Positions 37,501 through 46,500 of a stretch of 64,000 bases of DNA are shown in pieces. Made by a program: the position numbers and the translations under genes. A model generated the notes under the pieces. It saw only the letters and a program-made list of their open reading frames with translations, searched no databases and was not told the DNA's origin. Position 1 is the stretch's first letter; each line of letters begins with the position of its first letter. The stretch comes from Hanleya hanleyi. Lineage: Eukaryota; Mollusca; Polyplacophora; Lepidopleurida; Hanleyidae. Location of the stretch: NCBI GenBank assembly GCA_036873755.1, contig JAVTVY010018931.1:19566-83565 (forward strand). The letters are read 5' to 3'.

Positions 37501-40500
37501 AGACAGCTGGAAGGACGGATATTTCACCGCAGAGCTGTTCAGGCTTAGGCCTAAGGAGTGTGCGGATATACAACGAAGTTACGCATGTGCATCGATAGCT
37601 CATGTCTACAGACACGTGGGTACCAATATACCGGATAAATTTCACCACTTTCAGCTCTGCTTGTTCACTAGCTGAGACCGAAATTCATTCAAAACAGCTA
37701 TCATGCAATGAATTAACTGGTAAATGACGCAAATCTAGTAATTGCTTGTTTATTGCGGATACTTCTCAGGATGGCGGTGGATTGATGAATTCATCATCGG
37801 AAGGTCACTCCTTTCTTCTACTGGAATGCTACCGTGAATTATGAAAATAAATCACCAATCATTCTAAATATGTCTTCAAACAGCTCAGATCACATCACAA
37901 ATCTATCAGAAGATACAGCCATGGTACTAAATGGTTGTTTGGTGCTAATATTTTTCAGGATGGCATTGGATTGTTAAATTCGTCATCGGATATCTTCTGC
38001 TTCAGTTATCTGAAATTTCCCATTTGAAATGCCCGTATGTCTGTCACAGCTGAAATGTGCATATGTTTGTGTGTCACAGTTTACATGGCGGTGGAAAGAG
38101 AGAACCAGCGAGGGCGAGAGACATGGCGGTTTCACCAAACGAGATCCCTTGGGTCAGGCTTTCGCCCTAGAGTAGAACCTGCCGACTGCGCGTGCGCGCA
38201 GAGTAGTATTTAAAGGCCACCTTGGGTCGTACGTGTGTGGCGCGGAATAGGGAGAACTATTGGGATTAGAAGCAGGGCGGTTTCACCAAAGGAGATCCCG
38301 TGGACCAGGCATTCATCGCATAGTAGTACGCATCGACTGCGCATGCACGGATATGAGGCGCACGTTAGATCTAAACGTATGGAGACGGATACGGAGAACC
38401 AGTGAAATGAGAAATTTTATCATATACATTCAATTAGGCCAACACAAGATCTGTGATAACTGTGATCTGAGAGACGCAGTTTGCCATTTTGATCCGCAAG
38501 AAAATGACGCTGATAGCTCGAGCCTCCGAAGTTTGCTTCCTGTGACGTCCGCGCGATTCAGTTACTGGGATCATCTGTTAATAACTGATAGCTCAATAGG
38601 CCGGAAAAGCCTTGAAAAGCTTTCGCTCGAACTGGTGAGCGAATTAATAACCATTCCAAATTTTAAGAGGAAAAAAATCTGGGCCAGTTTGATTGGCTGC
38701 CCCCCCAATCCATTGCGGAGGTGTCCGGGGACAGGCCATCTTTTCTGTACGCTCTGGTTCGCGATTATCGTGGGAAAGGTATGCTGATTTTTGCCGATCT
38801 CTCAGCAGGATTATCTCCCTTGATGCCTTTGTCGATAAATCTCTGCTCGTTGCTGATCAATATTCATATATTCATGCAATCTCGAATCCATGCACCCGGC
38901 CCTGTTCTCTCTACAGGCTGATGCCGGACAAACGCATAGAATATGGAACACAACGTGGACGTTTCCGTGGAGATTATGCATTATGAGCCGACGTCACACA
39001 GATCTTTCGAACGCGTTTGAGACGCGACGTTGTCTGTGTGTATTGTTGCTAATAATTTTCTATTATGACATGTAAGAATAGTCCTGCGCGCCATCTATTG
39101 CCGAACGTCATATGGTAGGTCATTCATGGCGGCAAATATCAAGGAGTATCGTTTTCGCAACATGTGCGCAAACAATTTACTACATAATAAGTGAGGTCGT
39201 TATTTAGTGGTTTGTCACCTATAGTTGTTCCTGACGAAGTCAGGCCTAGGCTCGTACCTATCTGTCAGGTCTCCGAGGACAAGCGTGAGCCATCTTTCTT
39301 GTCCGGCATATCACAATTAAATATCGGTGATATTTAAAATGTAATCAATCCTCTTCAAACTTAGGGCTGTTCCATTTAAAAAGGTATGGGAGGGGCGGAA
39401 GGCAGCTTTGAATTATACCCCACCACCCATGGAAATTTTATTGGCCTTCGCAATGTTGTAACATGGATTGAAGGGAATTTCCTCCTATGACCCATAGAAT
39501 AATATATTGAGTGCCTTCCTCCCCTCCCATACCTTTTTAAATGGAACAGCCCTTAAGCAGATATCTTGATACGAGAGCCCTTGAACCGGGCATTTGTCCT
39601 AGAGTATAATGTGTCGACTGCGCATGTGTGGAGGAGAGAGTGCATGCGCACCAGATGTAGAGCGTGATAGTTAGAACCCATGGGAGAGACGTTATGTCCC
39701 ATGCTAACCTGGCCCCCGGTAGCTACTGCTCTGCAGTTCCAATATTATATTTGTTTCTATTCAATGAATCAAACCTCCCAAATCGCCCAGTTCAGTTATG
39801 TGACCTCTGGTTAAACAGCCTCAAATTAAAGTCCTGACACCATATCATACTGATCAAGCTGTGTTATTGGAGACCAAGCAGAACTACAAGAATACTGCAC
39901 CTGTTCTGAGGGCATCTTAGCCCCAGTCAATATGGTCATGACCCAGCTATGAACACCTGTGAACAGGTGACTACTGTTCCATGACATCCAACTGGTCAGT
40001 CCATCATAGTTCAGGCTGTCATGGATACCAAACTGAAATAGATAATAAGACGAAGAAAAATATAAGTACAACAAAAATATAAGTACAACATATCAGAAAA
40101 CAGACTTGTATCGCTCTCATACTGAAAAGATTTCAAATGATGCTTCAGCTACCATAATCAATCAAAGACTGAATGTACCTGAACGCCAGCTGGATCAATC
40201 AATCAGAGGATGTTATACTGGTGGTTGAAAGTTAAAATTAGCGATGCACCGAGAATGCATTATCTTGTACATCACAGCATCAGATAACGATTTCTTTCTT
40301 TTCAAGGTTCAACACACTTGTAGTGACTAGATCTAGACTATGGACAAGCCAGTCTTGAATATTTTGGACAGATATACACATACCATACTGTTGACCATTG
40401 CTTCAAAGACCACATCCTGATCTGTCCTCGTGTATGGAATCTTACAAGCTGACAATGTGAGAGTGTAACATAGCTCTATCATCTGTAATGCATCTGTCAA

Positions 40501-43500
40501 ACAAAATCCGAAAATACAAATATGAAAGGCATACAGAAATGAGCGATGAAGATGTAGATTATAACAGTTCAATGACAAAATAGATTGCACATGAGAACTG
40601 AGTATAGATGAAATTGATATGATTAAATAAGTTTTACTTTATAAAGGTAAAAATATATTGTCAGTTAATCTGCCCAATGGTTATAAAACCTGATGTCAAG
40701 CTGAATTCTGCTCATTGACTAGTATCAGATATATCAACAAGAGCCCAAGGGGCTTCAATATACGCCCGTATATCTGGAATTACATTGGTCCAAATTTCAA
40801 GGTTGTTTAATAGCTTTGATTCCAATTGGTAGCTAGCAATCCAGAGAAAGGTCTACAATTTTGTGCTTCCGAGAATGTAACATATATCACATCTTAGACT
40901 GAATGATAAACTAAAATGAGCTTAACTCTTGGTAACAAGTTGACCTTGAATCAAGAATCAAGAGCTCACATATCCAATACTGAAATCGACAATAGTCAAA
41001 CACAAGAAAATAGTAGTTTTCCTGCAAATGGACTCCTTTCAGGTGAGAGAATTTTTCATGAAGAAAGTGATGAAGTAAACATTTGTTCTTGAGTTAATAA
41101 ACAGGTATGAAGTTCATAAAGGACTCCTCTCCCCATTAAATTAGTAAATGTATGGTTTTAATTTCACAACAGTTTAACTAAATGTAGCTTTTCAAACATG
41201 GGAGACAACTCCACAGGACAAATGCCATATACATGCACATGTATGGGAGAGAACTCTGAATATTCCAACCTACATGTAACACATAGAGTCAGCTAAACTT
41301 GATTCAGTTTTGGGGGACTATGACCTTGACCTTTGACAAATTGATCTCAAAATGTATGGCTCCTCTTTGCCATGCGAGTAAAGTATACTCAAAGTTTGGT
41401 ACCAATCCATACCTTGAAACTAGAGATATCGCATGGACAACAAATGTTAATGGATGAATGGACAGAACGCAACATCGCATTACACGACTTCGTCTTCGAC
41501 AGGCATATGAAAATGTGAATTTTAATGATTTCTTGATTTTGGGGTGACCTTGACCTTTGACTCTCATTTTGGTATGAAATGCATCATGTCCCTTTAATGT
41601 ATCTACTTGCAGAAATAAGTTATTTTTAATAATTTCTTGATTTTTGGGTCACAGTGACCTTTGACCTTGACCTAATTTTTGGTATGCAGCACTTCATTTC
41701 TCCCTATTGAATCCACTCACAAACAATTAGTAATTTTTAATGATTTCCTGATGTTTAGGTCACTCTGACCTTTGACCTTGATTCTGGGGTCACGGTGACC
41801 TTTGTCTATTGACCTGGACCTAAATTTTGGTACATGACAAAACGGCTCCCTGTAATTTCTCAATGGACTCAAAAAATTATGATTTTTAACAATTTCATGA
41901 TTTTGGGGTCACAGTGACCTTGACCTTTGACCGTGACCTACATTTTGGTAGGTGACATCGTGTCCCACTAATGTATCTACTGACATAAAAAAAATGTTAT
42001 TTTTAATAATTTCCTGATTTCGGGGTCACAGTGACCTTTGACCTTGACCTATTTTTCTGTATGCGGCACTTCATTTCCCCTTATTGAATCCACTCACAAA
42101 AAAATTAGAATTTTTTATTTTTTCCTGATTTTTCGGTCACACTGACCTTTGACCTCGACCTACATTTGGTATGCAACACATTGTTCCCCCTAGGGCATCC
42201 ACTCACCAAACACTAGAACTGTAGATAGAAAACTGTCAATGATCAATGATTTCCTGATTTTAGGCAACAGTGACCTATGACCTCTGACCTCGACCTCAAT
42301 TTTGGTATGCGACACATCGTCTCCACCTAGTGTATCCGCTCACAAAAAAATTCAACTGTGGATAGAAAACGTTCACAGATATAGACCGGACACGAACACT
42401 TCATTGATTTCCTGTTTTTTAGGCCAGTGACCTTTGACCTCTGACTTCGACCTTGATTTTGGTACGCGACACATCGTCTCCCCGTAGGGTATCCACTCAC
42501 CAAAAATTAGAACTGTAGATAGAAAACTGTCCCAGATATAGACCGGACACGAGGGACGGGCAGACGGACACACGGACGGAAACCGCCATCACATAATACG
42601 TCCGCCTTTTGGCGGTCGTATAAAAAAGGATATTTTGAAAAGATCTCTGAACTAATTTGTCAATGAAAATAATTTTTTTTAGAAAAATGCTACAATTTGC
42701 CATATAATTCTTTTACATTTTATGGATCCTGTGTTTATAAGTACATGTACCTTGTTTTGTGAGATGGTCTTTACTGAAAGCAAACAGTCCAAAGTAATAT
42801 TTGTTCACTTGTGTGTCATCATGAAGCCTTATAATTTCTTTGCCTGACTTCACAAAATTGTGTTGACTGAGTTGATCCTTCTCGCTGTGTCCATGGACCA
42901 TTTGTAAGAACATCAGCTTGCCAAACTGTTGTAAAGGGCCTTGAAAAGCATTCTGAAATGTCAATAATGAACTGAGAAACAGAGGGAAGAAAAAAACACA
43001 GTTAAAAGTTATTGCAACAAGAAGTTGATGGAATAGTACATAAAAATGTGTGTTCAGAAAACTATATAATTTGTCAATGTCTTTGAAAATGAAATGTCTA
43101 TTCCAAGAGTGTGGATTATGATATTCAATTATCTATTCCTCTTGAATTTAAACTATGATCAAACTAAATATGTAGGTTAATCATAGAAATGATACATACC
43201 TCAAACGTGATCCGTGATAAATGACTTTTATGGCTCGCAACTTCATCTCCTGAAGATTCCAATTTCTACCAAAATATAAACAACATAGCTACATTGAAAT
43301 GTGTTCCATAATATATTCAAGTGAAGAGATTACATTTGTCATACAAGAAGCTGCAATTTTTCAGACCTATTACATGTATTCTTAAGTTACTCTCTGTTGG
43401 TGAACAGCAACAGTAAACAGGTTTACTTTTTCAGCTTAATAACAAGTTCATTTTGCTACATGAGAATGAGGTAGTCTCCCCTGATGTGAGCCAAACCAGA

Positions 43501-46500
43501 CAGTTGTGTCCCCTGTTGAGATATATAGCACACTTACAAGAGTTGTCTACCTTGATGTGATGAACTCAAAGAAAGCAGGTTAATGTGTCTTGTCTGTACA
43601 GATAGATGAAATACTTATTTCTCCGGGCAATGACTGGTATATAATAACATGACCTATTTGAAATACATACATGCACACAAGTGTAGTGTAGAATTCTAGA
43701 ATTATTTTATGAGAACGAGAACTTAATAAAGGATTTCAAATAATCAACTTCAAAATCATTTAAAATCTCCATACTCCAAGCCAGAGTATTAGACATGTTG
43801 GAGGAATTGCAACTAGAAATGCTTTCTACTGAATACATACCAAATATATTTTTTATGAACTCAAAATTTGTGTAGAGAATATTTATTTTGTGTACGTTAG
43901 TTGCTAATGATGAGATTTGACACAATCACTCTAAATCAATCTCAGGTATACACACACTGATTTCATTTTTTTTTCTTCATTTCAATTGATACCCGATTTT
44001 GAGGTTGGTCAAAAATAAAATATACAGATTATTTGCATGCATGGTTATGGTTGAATATCACAAATATTTTTTTAGTGTAAGACAGATTGGGATAACTGAA
44101 GAGACTTTAAACCTCGTCCACACAAATGTTGTGAAATTCAAGCATTATTTTATTTTGATAATGTAATTCCTTTTTTCTATTCCCCAATGTACTGTTTATT
44201 TTTCCTGGGAAAATAGATTAATATTTCAGTGTCAATGTAACAGCTAATCAGGCAAATTCTCTAAGACCTGAATATATATCCCATGAAGTGCACGAAGCCA
44301 GTCACTGCATTGTATCAAACATCTACTGACCAGTGACGAGAGCTTTTGTCACCGAGTTTGCAGAAAAAAACCTGTAAATAAGTTCAATTTTTTCCTTCTC
44401 TAATTATTTTAAATGTAATTTTGTACAGTCATGCACTAAATATTTAGATTTGGCATCTGTTTGTCTCCTTTCCACGATAACAGAGTCACCGCAGAGAGAA
44501 ACCATTTTATAAACAGCAGCTTGGGACAGAAGAGACATTGTCATCCCGGAATTAATACTACATGCTAATTAATGTGACATTGTGCCATGATAACTAAATA
44601 ACCAAGTGATATTCAACTGCAGCCACATATTACTCATATGAGAGAGGAAAATCCTTTTACGGGTAATTCACTATCAAATAATCAAGATATTTGTTTATTC
44701 ATTCAAATTATCAACTGGCATAAAATCCAGTTACAGGTCACCAATTTACCAACACAAAAAAGTAACATGTACATCAAGAAAGATGAATTAAACCATGAAC
44801 TATCCTCTTGCACTAGTGTGAGCGATTGAGTTAGGGTTTATCGCCGCATCAGCAGTATTTCCGCCATACAGTGACAACATAACTAACTATGATATAATCA
44901 GCTGGACATGTGTGACTATCCATGTACAACCAGAGGAAATTAATCTTCCCCTCATGGCAACAGACATGGTACAAAACTTATACAGCTCACCCACTTGGGG
45001 CTCCTGTTACATACAATAACAATTATCACTTGTCATTGAGAATGATGTGTTCACTTTACCAGTACATGTCAACCTCATGGAAAATATCATGGAATATTAT
45101 ATCTCACATCAGGGCTGTATGAATAACATGCGAATTTCAAACATCTGTTAGCCAATGAGGTACAGTAGTTATCCGGGAGAAACACTTTTAAATGATGCCA
45201 CTTGTAGTAACGTAACACACATGTGCACTTGGACCAGCATAATAAAGAAGATAGAGAAACAGTATCCAAATAAGATAGCATACAGACAAGGTTCATGGTA
45301 AAAGTTCTTCTCCAGAAACTTCAAAGGATTGCTTCCTCTGAATAGTCTAGTTTTTTTCAGATGACTGGAAATATCGAAAGACCATCCAGCGCAAAGTTGT
45401 AAATATCTGTGGACCAAACGCCAATCAATGTCAAATTGAGCTGGAAGAATTGTTGTGGTCGGCTTATTATGGGATCTCAAGAATACGGGCAAACAGCTAC
45501 CACAAATTTTCTATAGCATTACCACTATATGGTATTTCTCCGATAAACCATCTTGGTTTACCAATTATCTGCTAATTCTTACTGACAAAAAATATATCTC
45601 CCTTTAACACAAGGCTATTCTATGGATAACAACGTCTTTATTGATGTTTCATTGGAGATACTTCCAACTTTTTTAAAGCTACTTTGAAAAAGTTGAAAGT
45701 ATCTCCAACGAAATATCAGCTCCACAGCAATAAAGAGGTTGTTATCCATAGAATAGCCTTGTGTTATATACGCCGACTTCTAAATGCCTATCGCAGAAAT
45801 TATCTTCCTTGAGTTTACCTAGATTGCAGTACATGTACATTTGTTCTGTGTTTCTTAAGAATGATAAGGCCACTGGTAGGAGTAAAATACGAAGCTGCGC
45901 ATCAGAAAACTCCTCGACTCTGGGCGCCAGCCATTCATAATGTATTCAATTTGAACCAAGACTTCAGGAACACCAAGCAGTCAAGTGACAAATATACAGA
46001 TTATGAAAAAAATTGTAATTAGAAATGGTCTCTAAGGTTTCCATCCAATCAGAGAAACCGGTATTCATTACATAAGTCTCTTGATGCATCGATGATGCAT
46101 AGCAAATTTTACATCGAGCATTTGAAAGTTATCAGAGATGGAGATCATTAATGATTTCGCATAAATTAAAGATGGCCACCCATCCTTCCCACCACTCAGG
46201 AGAACTAATGTAGTTATTCATTGCAAGTCTTCTAATACATGGATGCTGTATACCAAGTTTCATATAGAACACTGAAACAGTAGCAAAGATATACATCATT
46301 GAAGATTTTGCATAAATTAAAGATGGCCACCAAGGTTTCCGCCCAATCAGAAACACCAGAACTGTCATTTATCGTAAGTCTATTGATGCATCGATGATGT
46401 ATATCAAATTTTACATCAAGTACTTGAACGGTATCAGAGATAGAGATCATTAATGATTTTGCATAAATTAAAGATGGCCGCCCATCCTTCCCGCCACTCA

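Noticed and set aside
39826..39900. Extension of MEAK7 exon 5 past 39901
   Set aside because: The frame stays open, but only the donor at 39900 keeps phase 0 with exon 6 and adds no unaligned residues.
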